Source: Cellulosimicrobium cellulans
GTDB taxonomy: Bacteria > Actinomycetota > Actinomycetes > Actinomycetales > Cellulomonadaceae
DNA: 64,000 bases
NCBI RefSeq assembly: GCF_016907755.1
Contig: NZ_JAFBCN010000001.1
Span: 3,720,001-3,784,000, forward strand
Direction: 5' to 3'
Part shown: piece after piece, positions 57,076 through 64,000 of the stretch
Layout of the letters: every line of letters starts with the position of its first letter
How positions within the stretch are numbered: the stretch's first letter is position 1
Position numbers and translations under genes: made by a program
The notes under the pieces: model-generated
Seen by the model: the letters and a program-made list of their open reading frames with translations, nothing else
Told to the model about the DNA's origin: nothing
Database searches by the model: none

Positions 57076-57997
57076 GCCGGTCGGCCACGACGCCGCGCGT
57101 GTCGACGTCGAGGCGGTGCACCGCCCAATCGGCGGTCCCTCCGACGAGCGTGTCCGCGAGGTGCGCGACCTCCTCCAGGCCGTCCGCCGTCGACAGCACG
57201 AGCACCGTCGGACCGGCGCCCGAGACGGTCGCGGCGAGTCCGCGGTCCCGCAGCGCCTGGACGAGCTCGAACGACGACGGCATGACGTCGGCCCGGTACG
57301 CCTGGTGCAGCCGGTCGTCCGTCGCGTCGAGCAGCAGGTCGGGCCGCCGGGTGAGCGCCTCGACGAGGAGGGCGGCGCGCCCGGCGTTGAAGGCGGCGTC
57401 GGCGTGCGGCACGTGCGCCGGGAGCACGCCTCGCGCCCGGCTGGTCGCGAGGCGGGCGGAGGGCACCAGCACCGTGGCCCGGACGTCGTCGTGCACGTCG
57501 AGCCGCACCGCGCGGGGGCCCCCGGCGTGCCCGGCGTCCCACGCGACGGTGGCGCCGCCCAGGAGCGCGGGCGCCGCGTTGTCAGGGTGCCCTTCGATCG
57601 CCGTCGCGAGGCCGAGGACCACGTCGTCGTCGAGGACCGACGGGTCGGCGACGAGCGCCCGCGCCGCCACGATGCCCGCGACGACGGCGGCCGCCGAGGA
57701 GCCGAGGCCCCGCCCGTGCGGGACGCGGTTGACGCAGGTCAGGTGGATCCCGGTCTGCGGGGCGCCGGCCACGTCGAGGGCGGCCCGCAGCGCCCGCACG
57801 ACGAGGTGCGTCTCGTCGCCCGGCACCTCGCCGGCGCCCTCTCCCTCGACGTCGACGACCACGTCGTCGCTCGCGAGCGCCCGCACCTCGAGCACGTCGT
57901 GGAGCGCGAGCGCGAGGCCCAGCGCGTCGAAGCCGGGGCCGAGGTTGGCGCTCGTCGCCGGGACGCGCACCCGCACGTGGTCCGCGCCGAGCTGCAT
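57071..57997 (-). CDS. thrB: Homoserine kinase
   Basis: A 308-residue GHMP kinase that phosphorylates homoserine in threonine synthesis. Motifs are RVPATSANLGPGFDALGLAL (N-terminal), the ATP loop HGRGLGSSAAAVVAGI, and the late VSGAGPTVLVLS. Start ATG at 57997 shares one base with the thrC stop, making hom-thrC-thrB one coupled operon. Confidence 0.97.
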   Translation of the reverse strand: MQLGADHVRVRVPATSANLGPGFDALGLALALHDVLEVRALASDDVVVDVEGEGAGEVPGDETHLVVRALRAALDVAGAPQTGIHLTCVNRVPHGRGLGSSAAAVVAGIVAARALVADPSVLDDDVVLGLATAIEGHPDNAAPALLGGATVAWDAGHAGGPRAVRLDVHDDVRATVLVPSARLATSRARGVLPAHVPHADAAFNAGRAALLVEALTRRPDLLLDATDDRLHQAYRADVMPSSFELVQALRDRGLAATVSGAGPTVLVLSTADGLEEVAHLADTLVGGTADWAVHRLDVDTRGVVADRL

Positions 57998-59112
57998 CAG
58001 TCGAGCCCGAGGGCGTCGGCGATGGACACGACGTCGGCGCTCACGCGCGTCGGGGTGACCTCGCTGCCGTCGAGCGTGCGCAGCGCCCACTGCGGGTCCT
58101 TGAGCCCGTGGCCCGTGACCGTGACGACGATGCGCGCGCCCGCGGGGACGAGCCCGCGCTCCGCGCGCGACAGGATCCCGGCGACGCCGGCGGCCGACGC
58201 GGGCTCGACGAACACGCCGACCTCGCTCGACAGGACCCGGTGGGCCGCGAGGATCTGCTCGTCCGTGACGGCCTCGATGACGCCGCTCGACTCGTCGCGC
58301 GCCGCCTCGGCGAGCTCCCACGAGGCGGGGTTGCCGATGCGGATCGCGGTCGCGATCGTCTCCGGCTCGGTGATCGGGTGGCCCGCGACGATCGGCGCGG
58401 CGCCCGCCGCCTGGAAGCCCCACATCTGCGGGACGTGCGTGGACACTGCCGGCAGGCCCTCCCCCGCGTGGCCGGGGGCGCCCTGGCCGGCGTACTCCCG
58501 GAAGCCCTTCCAGTACGCCGTGATGTTCCCCGCGTTGCCGACGGGCAGCGCGTGGATGTCGGGCGCGTCGCCCAGCGCGTCGACGATCTCGAACGCGCCG
58601 GTCTTCTGGCCCTCGATGCGGTCAGGGTTCACGGAGTTGACGAGCTCGACCGGGTAGGCGTCGGCGAGCTTGCGCGCGGCGACGAGGCAGTCGTCGAAGT
58701 TGCCGTCGACCTGGAGCAGGCGCGCGCCGTGCGCGATCGCCTGGCTGAGCTTGCCCATCGCGATCTTGCCGTCCGGGACGAGCACGGCGCACGTCATCCC
58801 GGCACGCACCGCGTACGCGGCCGCCGAGGCGGACGTGTTGCCCGTCGACGCGCACACGACCGCCTGCGCGCCGCGCCCCGCGGCGGCGGAGATCGCCGTC
58901 GTCATGCCGCGGTCCTTGAACGACCCCGTGGGGTTCATGCCCTCGACCTTGACGAAGACCTGCGCGCCCGTGCGCGCGGAGAGCGCCGGTGCCTCCACGA
59001 GCGGCGTGCCGCCCTCGCCGAGCGTGACGATCCGCTCGGCGACGTGCGCGGGCAGACGCTCACGATACTCGGCGATGATGCCTTGCCACTGGTGGGCCAT
59101 CTGGTGGGCCAT
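57997..59112 (-). CDS. thrC: Threonine synthase
   Basis: A 371-residue PLP enzyme converting phosphohomoserine to threonine. The PLP lysine is in [12 protein letters not shown], with [13 protein letters not shown] and GHGLKDP also typical. It is the short, cyanobacterial/actinobacterial type. The N-terminus reads MAHQMAHQ from a 12-bp exact duplication, so either of two ATGs (59112 or 59100) can start it. The first overlaps the hom stop by one base. Confidence 0.96.
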   Translation of the reverse strand: MAHQMAHQWQGIIAEYRERLPAHVAERIVTLGEGGTPLVEAPALSARTGAQVFVKVEGMNPTGSFKDRGMTTAISAAAGRGAQAVVCASTGNTSASAAAYAVRAGMTCAVLVPDGKIAMGKLSQAIAHGARLLQVDGNFDDCLVAARKLADAYPVELVNSVNPDRIEGQKTGAFEIVDALGDAPDIHALPVGNAGNITAYWKGFREYAGQGAPGHAGEGLPAVSTHVPQMWGFQAAGAAPIVAGHPITEPETIATAIRIGNPASWELAEAARDESSGVIEAVTDEQILAAHRVLSSEVGVFVEPASAAGVAGILSRAERGLVPAGARIVVTVTGHGLKDPQWALRTLDGSEVTPTRVSADVVSIADALGLD

Positions 59113-60452
59113 CAGGCTCCCTCGACTCTCAGGACGGACGTGATCGTGCGGACGGGCTCGAGCTCGGCGACCGCCGCGACGGTCGCGGACAGCGCCGACT
59201 CCGGCGCCGCGTGCGTGGTGATGACGAGCTCGGCGACCCCGGGCTCCGCGACGTCCGCCCCGCCCTGCGCCGCGGGCTGGCGGACGGCCTCGATGGAGAC
59301 GTCGTGCTCGGCGAGGGCGTGCGCGACCTGCGCGAGCACGCCCGGGCGGTCGTCGACGTCGAGGCGAACCTGGTAGCGGGTCACGGCCGCGCTCGCGGGA
59401 AGGATCGCGAGCTCGGCGTACGTGGACTCCTGCGGCCCCTTGCCCCCGAGCACGCGGTGGCGCGCGGCCGAGACGACGTCGCCCAGGACGGCCGACGCCG
59501 TGGGCGCGCCGCCGGCACCCCGCCCGTAGAACATCAGCTCGCCCGCGGACTCCGCCTCGACGAACACCGCGTTGAACGACCCGCGGACGTTCGCGAGGGG
59601 GTGCGACGTGGGCACGAGCGCCGGGTGCACGCGCACCGAGACGCCGGCCGGCGCGCCTGCCGAGGTGCCGTCACGCAGCTCCGCGATGGCGAGGAGCTTG
59701 ATGACGTGGCCGGTCTGCGCGGCCCAGGCGACGTCGTCGGCCGTGACGGACATGATGCCCTCGCGCGCGACGTCGTCCAGCGAGACGCGGGTGTGGAACG
59801 CGAGGCTCGCGAGGATCGCGGCCTTGGCCGCGGCGTCGTAGCCCTCGACGTCGGCCGTCGGGTCGGCCTCCGCGTAGCCGAGGTCCTGCGCCTCCTTCAC
59901 GGCCTCCTCGAGGTCCATGCCTGTGGTGGCCATCTGGTCGAGGACGTAGTTGGTCGTGCCGTTGACGATGCCGAGCACGCGGCGCACGCGGTCGCCCGCG
60001 AGCGACTCGCGCACCGGGCGCACGATGGGGATCGCGCCCGCCACCGCGGCCTCGAAGTAGATGTCGACCCCGGCCGCGTCCGCAGCCTTGTAGAGCGTCG
60101 GCCCGTCCTCGGCGAGCAGGGCCTTGTTCGCCGTGACGACGGCGGCGCCCGCGTCGATCGCGCGCAGCAGCAGCGACCGCGCCGGCTCCGTGCCGCCCAT
60201 GACCTCCACGACGATGTCCGCGCGCGCGACGAGGGCCTCCGCGTCCTCGGTCAGCAGCGACCGGTCGACCGACGAGGCGCGCGGCGCGGCGGCGTTCCGC
60301 ACCGCGATCCCGACGAGCTCGAGACGCGCACCCACGCGCGAGGCGAGGTCGTCGGCCTGCTCCGTCAGCAGCCGCGCGACCTGGGTGCCGACGACGCCGC
60401 ACCCCAGCAGGGCGACGCGCAGGGGCGGGTGGGACTCGGCGGCAGGGGGCAC
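59112..60452 (-). CDS. hom: Homoserine dehydrogenase with ACT domain
   Basis: A 446-residue enzyme reducing aspartate semialdehyde to homoserine. The NAD(P) loop [48 protein letters not shown] and [14 protein letters not shown] are present. The C-terminal ACT domain ([30 protein letters not shown]) should make it threonine-sensitive. Start GTG at 60452 with GAGGAAGG upstream. The upstream gap (60453-60630) has an inverted repeat around CCGGTAACCGGT and a weak TATCCT -10 (60574-60569). lysA, often next door, is absent here. Confidence 0.97.
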   Translation of the reverse strand: MPPAAESHPPLRVALLGCGVVGTQVARLLTEQADDLASRVGARLELVGIAVRNAAAPRASSVDRSLLTEDAEALVARADIVVEVMGGTEPARSLLLRAIDAGAAVVTANKALLAEDGPTLYKAADAAGVDIYFEAAVAGAIPIVRPVRESLAGDRVRRVLGIVNGTTNYVLDQMATTGMDLEEAVKEAQDLGYAEADPTADVEGYDAAAKAAILASLAFHTRVSLDDVAREGIMSVTADDVAWAAQTGHVIKLLAIAELRDGTSAGAPAGVSVRVHPALVPTSHPLANVRGSFNAVFVEAESAGELMFYGRGAGGAPTASAVLGDVVSAARHRVLGGKGPQESTYAELAILPASAAVTRYQVRLDVDDRPGVLAQVAHALAEHDVSIEAVRQPAAQGGADVAEPGVAELVITTHAAPESALSATVAAVAELEPVRTITSVLRVEGA

Positions 60453-60630
60453 GACGGACCTTCCTCGGGGACGGGCGGGGCGCGCTCCCAGGTCCGCGGA
60501 CCGGTAACCGGTGACGGGTACCGGGCCGTCGCGCGGGGCGACGGGTCGGGCGAGGGAACGGCAGCGACAGGATACGTGGCCGCTCCTCGGCCGGGCGCCG
60601 TGCGACCACGTGTCGGACCGCCGAAGGAGG

Positions 60631-61941
60631 TCAGCCCTCGGGGTCCCGGTCGACGCGCTCCGCGAGCGCCTGGGCCCGGCCCTCGGCGCGCGCCCGTTCC
60701 AGCGCTTCCTCGAGCTCGGTCGCGGTGAGCGCGGTCGCGCCCTGCGCCGTGGCGCGCACCTCCGGGGCGGGGCCCGCCACCGGGCTCGTCGAGACTGCGA
60801 CAGAGGCCGAGGTCCCGGTCGCGGTCGCCGAGCCGGCCGCTCGCAGACCGCCCGGGGCGTCCCCCGCGCGCCGACGACGGAGCGCGGCGACGAGCGCCGG
60901 GCCACGCAGCGCGACGAGCAGCGCCAGCCCGACGAGCACGAGAGCGGCCCAGGGGACCGCCCAGGTCTGCGCCGCGCCGTCGTCGCTCGCCGTCGCGCCG
61001 CCGCCGATCCCGACAGCGGTGGCGGTCACGTCCACGGTGGCGTCGGCGCGGCCGAGGGGTCGTACCCCGGTGACGGCGACCTCGCGCTCGAGCGCGGAGC
61101 CGGGGAGCAGCTCCGGCAGCTCCCCGTCGCTCGCGGTGGTGGCCGCCCAGCCGAACGGTCCCGTCACGGCGACGGACTCGGCGGGCACGACGCGCGCGTT
61201 CCCGGTGTTGGTCAGGGTGTACCGCACGGTCGCCGACGAGGTGCCGAACGGGTTCGCGACGTCGTGGTGGACCACCTCCACGTCGCTCACCTCGACCGCC
61301 GGGGCGAGCGCACCCTCGACGCGCGCGTGCACGCGCAGCGCGAGGCGCCGGTCGAGCGCCACCGTGGACGCCGACGCCTGCTGGACGAGGGAGGTGATGA
61401 CGCCGGCCGAGTGGTCTCCGGGCGACGCGTCGGCAGGCACGGCGATGGTGAACGGGACGTCGATCGACTGGCCGGGGTCGACGGTGATCGAGCCGGACCC
61501 GAGCGTGATCCACGCGCCGAGGTCCGTCGAGCGCTCCGCCGCGGGGAGCAGGTCGAGCTGGCCCGACGTCGTCGTGAACGCGTCGGCGGCGTAGGTGCGC
61601 AGCTCCAGGCGCTGCGCGGAGCGGTTCGTCACGACGACCGTGTCGGTGATCGTGTCGCCGGGCCGGACGGCGTAGGAGAAGTTGGGCCGGTCGGTGCCGT
61701 GGTCGTTGTCGGCGGGCAGGAGGCCCCAGCTGAGGTCGCCCGTGGTGTCCCCCGCGAGGGTGGACACCACGGGCGCCGAAGGCGCCGTGGGCACCGCGCC
61801 GCCCGCCCGCGCCGTCCCCGCAGGGACGAGCGCGAGCAGGACGGCGAGCGTGCCGGTGAGCACGGCGACGAGCACGGCGACGAGCGCCGCCGCGCCCCGA
61901 GCGGGGCGGTGCGTACGGACGGGGGCGGCGGCGCGGTTCAT
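60631..61941 (-). CDS. WxL-interacting surface protein (DUF916-like)
   Basis: A 436-residue protein with a signal peptide (about 1-45), a DUF916-type beta domain (PNFSYAVRPGDTITDTVVVTNRSAQRLELRTYAADAF, about 85-200) and a second Ig-like part (about 200-320). One membrane helix (about 325-345, VPWAALVLVGLALLVAL) precedes a cytoplasmic Arg/Ala-rich tail. In Firmicutes such proteins are peptidoglycan-bound partners of WxL proteins. Start ATG at 61941, 8 bp after the neighbouring gene's stop, so the two are in one operon. The pairing with an HtaA/WxL-like protein is unusual. Confidence 0.82.
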   Translation of the reverse strand: MNRAAAPVRTHRPARGAAALVAVLVAVLTGTLAVLLALVPAGTARAGGAVPTAPSAPVVSTLAGDTTGDLSWGLLPADNDHGTDRPNFSYAVRPGDTITDTVVVTNRSAQRLELRTYAADAFTTTSGQLDLLPAAERSTDLGAWITLGSGSITVDPGQSIDVPFTIAVPADASPGDHSAGVITSLVQQASASTVALDRRLALRVHARVEGALAPAVEVSDVEVVHHDVANPFGTSSATVRYTLTNTGNARVVPAESVAVTGPFGWAATTASDGELPELLPGSALEREVAVTGVRPLGRADATVDVTATAVGIGGGATASDDGAAQTWAVPWAALVLVGLALLVALRGPALVAALRRRRAGDAPGGLRAAGSATATGTSASVAVSTSPVAGPAPEVRATAQGATALTATELEEALERARAEGRAQALAERVDRDPEG

Positions 61942-61949
61942 CGGTCCGG

Positions 61950-63332
61950 TCAGCCCACCGCGGTGAGCGTCAGGACGCCGGTGTAGTCCCCGGCCCCCGT
62001 GTCGAGCGGCAGGCGCAGGTCGATCGCGGCCTCGGCCTGGACCGAGCCCTTCGGGTGGCCGGCGGGGGCCGACGCGAGCGTCGACGACGCCTTGAGGCCC
62101 TCGCCCTCGCCCGCGACGACGACGCGCCCGTTGCCCGCGCCCACCGTGTTGTCCCCGGCGAGCGCCGGGCCCCAGCCGAGGTGCTTGCCGGAGAAGGTCT
62201 TGGCGCCCGACGCGAAGTCGCTCACGGACCCGTTGATCGCCCACGCGGGCTGGCCCGCGCGGGTGTCGGTGATCGTCACCTTCGGCAGCACGCCGCTCGC
62301 GACGAACGAGCCGTCGCGCACGGTCGCGGTGCCGAGGCTCACGGCCGGGGTGCCCCCCTCGATCGTCCAGACGAACTCGCCCGGCTCCTCGGGCTCGTCG
62401 ACCTCGGGCACGGTCACGTCGATCGGCACGTCGCCCTCGCCCGGCTCCCCGGGCTCGCCCGGACCACCCGGGTCGACGGGGCCGGCGTCGACCGTGTAGG
62501 TGACGTCGATCGGCAGGGCCGGCTTGAGGTCCTGCATGCCGCCGCAGCCGGTCGAGTAGAAGTGCGGGCGGACGCTGCCCGGCAGGGTGGTGACGAACTC
62601 GGGCGCCCAGGAGCCCCACCAGCCCGTCGCGGTGCCCGACGCGACGCAGTTGCGCGTCTGCGGCGAGCTGTCGGCGGGGTCGACCTCGATGCCCTGGAAG
62701 TCGGGCGTGATGCGGACCGTGTCGGCATCGACGACGTCGACCGAGCCCGGGGAGAACGTCACGAGGTCGAGGCGTCCGTAGCTCTGCTCGTCGACGGGGT
62801 TGCCGGACATGTCGATCCCCGCGCCGAGCGTGAACTCTGCGCTGAAGGACCCGGAGCCGTCCGCCTCGACGACGAGCTGCGGGTTCGCGTAGATCTCGTC
62901 GGGCGCGCCGAACTGGGCCGGGTAGGCGTTGACCGTGTAGCTGCCGGACCAGGCGAGCGCGAGCTCGTGCGTGTCCGCGTCGTAGGTCCCGGAGCCCTCG
63001 GTGAACTTCACGGCGTTGGGGGTCTTGCCCGCGTGCTCGGCCGGGAAGGACGTTGCCGGGACGGGGTCGACGACGTACTCCGACTGCGTCCCGCCGGAGA
63101 CGCTCCCGACGAGCTGGGCGGCGTCGCCCGTGAGGTCCTTGTACGTCCAGGGCCCGAAGATGCCCTTCTGCGCGTAGCCGTTGAGGCCCCACACGAAGGA
63201 GGCCCCCTCGACCGTCTGCTCGGCCGCCTGCGCGGGCGCGGCGACCCAGACCGTGCCGAGGCCGATCGCGGCGACGGCGGCGCCGGCGACCAGCCGGTGC
63301 GTGGGTCGCGTCCGGTGTCTGTGCGTGTGCAT
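61950..63332 (-). CDS. Secreted HtaA-like/WxL-like surface protein
   Basis: A 460-residue exported protein with a signal peptide ending APAQAA (about 36). The N-terminal half (about 40-235) resembles the HtaA heme-binding domain family: ASFVWGLNGYAQKGIFGPW, GSGTYDADTHELALAWSGS and NPQLVVEADGSGSFSAEFTLG. Two Cys (RNCVAS and STGCGG) could form a disulphide. A Pro/Gly/Glu linker (GEPGEPGEGD) leads to a C-terminal beta domain (about 320-460) with FVWTIEGG, LGWGPAL and the last residues TGVLTLTAVG, like WxL domains. Heme binding and WxL wall attachment are inferred from pattern only. It is translated with the DUF916 gene. Confidence 0.72.
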   Translation of the reverse strand: MHTHRHRTRPTHRLVAGAAVAAIGLGTVWVAAPAQAAEQTVEGASFVWGLNGYAQKGIFGPWTYKDLTGDAAQLVGSVSGGTQSEYVVDPVPATSFPAEHAGKTPNAVKFTEGSGTYDADTHELALAWSGSYTVNAYPAQFGAPDEIYANPQLVVEADGSGSFSAEFTLGAGIDMSGNPVDEQSYGRLDLVTFSPGSVDVVDADTVRITPDFQGIEVDPADSSPQTRNCVASGTATGWWGSWAPEFVTTLPGSVRPHFYSTGCGGMQDLKPALPIDVTYTVDAGPVDPGGPGEPGEPGEGDVPIDVTVPEVDEPEEPGEFVWTIEGGTPAVSLGTATVRDGSFVASGVLPKVTITDTRAGQPAWAINGSVSDFASGAKTFSGKHLGWGPALAGDNTVGAGNGRVVVAGEGEGLKASSTLASAPAGHPKGSVQAEAAIDLRLPLDTGAGDYTGVLTLTAVG

Positions 63333-63442
63333 GATGTCCTCTCGTGCCGGCGGTGCCGGCTCCTGTGCTCCGTGAGTGGTGCTCTCGTGAGTGGTGGGTG
63401 CGCGCGCTGCCCGCGTGCGCGATGCCGGGCGAACCGGCGCGA

Positions 63443-63493
63443 CCGCCCTGCCGTCGGGTCCGGGTGCCAGCCCGGGGCCCGACGGCGGGGCGG
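63443..63493 (-). terminator. Terminator after the edge gene
   Basis: A 16-bp outer stem with one G-T pair and a CCGGG/CCCGG inner stem, starting 4 bp after the stop of the gene at the right edge. It separates that gene from the HtaA-like operon. Confidence 0.85.
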
Positions 63494-63497
63494 ACCT

Positions 63498-64000
63498 CTA
63501 TCCCCGGAAGGGCAGGACGAGCCAGCCCTTCCGGAACCCGACGACCGTGCCCGCGGAGGCGAGCAGCAGCCCGGTGGTCATGAGCGCGAGCCGTTGTGAC
63601 GGGTCGCGCAGGGCGTCCGCGAGGTCGGGGACGAGCCCGGTGCGCGCGGCGCCGATCGTGGCGGCGGGGGTCGCGAGGAACGCGACGGGCGCCGCCGTGT
63701 CCGTCGGGGGTCCGAGCGAGGACGTCGCCCGAGAGGCAGCCGCCCCGCTCCCCGCCCCCGCTCCGGGCCCGGTGCGGACGCCCGGGGGCGTGAGCACGGG
63801 GTTGGACACCGTCCCCGCCGGCGGCGTCGCCTCGCCGCCCGGCTGCTGCGGGACGGGTGCGTCGGCGTCGTAGCTCACGTACAGCGGCGCCGCGACCTTC
63901 GCCCAGTCACGCTGACCGCCCGAGGTGTACCAGTACGCGGCCTGCCCCGTCCGCACCTGGAACTGCACGAAGCTCGTGGGGAAGGCACCCCAGTGGGCGG
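63498..64000 (-). CDS. C-terminal part of a membrane-anchored surface protein (5' end outside window)
   Basis: About 167 codons are visible and the frame is open to the window edge (AHWGAFPTSFVQFQV precedes the first internal start), so the gene begins beyond 64000. The order is a beta-type segment with GQAAYWYTSGGQRDWAKVAAPLYVSYDAD, a Pro/Gly/Thr-rich stalk of about 60 residues, and one membrane helix (LALMTTGLLLASAGTVVGF) with a short KGWLVLPFRG tail. It is probably a wall-spanning surface protein of the same cluster. I cannot name its N-terminal domains. Confidence 0.7.
   Translation of the reverse strand, partial: AHWGAFPTSFVQFQVRTGQAAYWYTSGGQRDWAKVAAPLYVSYDADAPVPQQPGGEATPPAGTVSNPVLTPPGVRTGPGAGAGSGAAASRATSSLGPPTDTAAPVAFLATPAATIGAARTGLVPDLADALRDPSQRLALMTTGLLLASAGTVVGFRKGWLVLPFRG

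Overview
The window comes from a very GC-rich (roughly 73-75 % by eye) Gram-positive actinobacterium. Three things point to Micrococcales of the Cellulomonas / Cellulosimicrobium / Promicromonospora type: many secreted plant-polymer glycosidases, a class Ib nrdHIEF operon, and the gene order hom-thrC-thrB-rho-rpmE-prfA-prmC-tsaC-wecA-atpI-atpBEFHAGDC-(DUF2550)-nucS. That order is the conserved actinobacterial one also known from Mycobacterium tuberculosis. The family and genus are inference. I see no rRNA, tRNA, insertion sequence, prophage or CRISPR array.

Region by region. (a) 1-5300: a mannan module of two divergent secreted mannanases (GH5-type, cut by the window edge, and GH26 with a ricin-B/CBM13 tail), then glgB. 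(b) 5550-14300: a thioredoxin-like/TPR protein with a lipoprotein and a repeat-bearing membrane protein, a DivIVA-like coiled-coil protein, two alpha/beta hydrolases, a small zinc-ribbon protein and an FKBP lipoprotein. (c) 14450-20620: a phosphoribosyltransferase, a membrane esterase and nrdHIEF, preceded by two NrdR-like boxes one helical register apart. (d) 21159-24630: a GadC-like amino-acid antiporter with a coupled small membrane protein, and a DHA2 drug exporter. (e) 24770-33350: a LacI-controlled sugar locus with a binding protein, two CUT1 permeases, a YicI-type alpha-xylosidase and a GH1 beta-glucosidase. It looks built for xyloglucan oligosaccharides or isoprimeverose. It has no ATPase gene, as expected where one shared MsiK-type ATPase serves several importers. 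The beta-glucosidase reading frame is broken near its start by a six-G run. (f) 33610-40800: nagA, a TetR-YndJ-DUF1990 operon under a perfect 22-bp palindrome, and an 1126-residue secreted multidomain glycosidase. (g) 40927-60452: nucS, the F1Fo ATP synthase operon, the overlapping prfA-prmC-tsaC-wecA-atpI chain, rpmE, rho and the threonine genes. (h) 60631-64000: a surface module with a DUF916/WxL-interacting protein, an HtaA-like plus WxL-like secreted protein, and the C-terminal end of another membrane-anchored protein.

How the parts fit. The secreted mannanases and the large glycosidase would break down plant polysaccharide outside the cell. The LacI locus would import and finish the xylosyl-glucose products. 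The core loci supply deoxynucleotides, ATP, translation termination and threonine. Regulation is unusually legible: palindromic operators sit in front of lacI, the GH1 gene, tetR and nrdH, and long GC-rich hairpins follow many genes. Two of those hairpins stand inside operons (nrdE/nrdF and atpD/atpC), where they could set subunit ratios. The least understood part is the HtaA/WxL/DUF916 surface cluster at the right edge.
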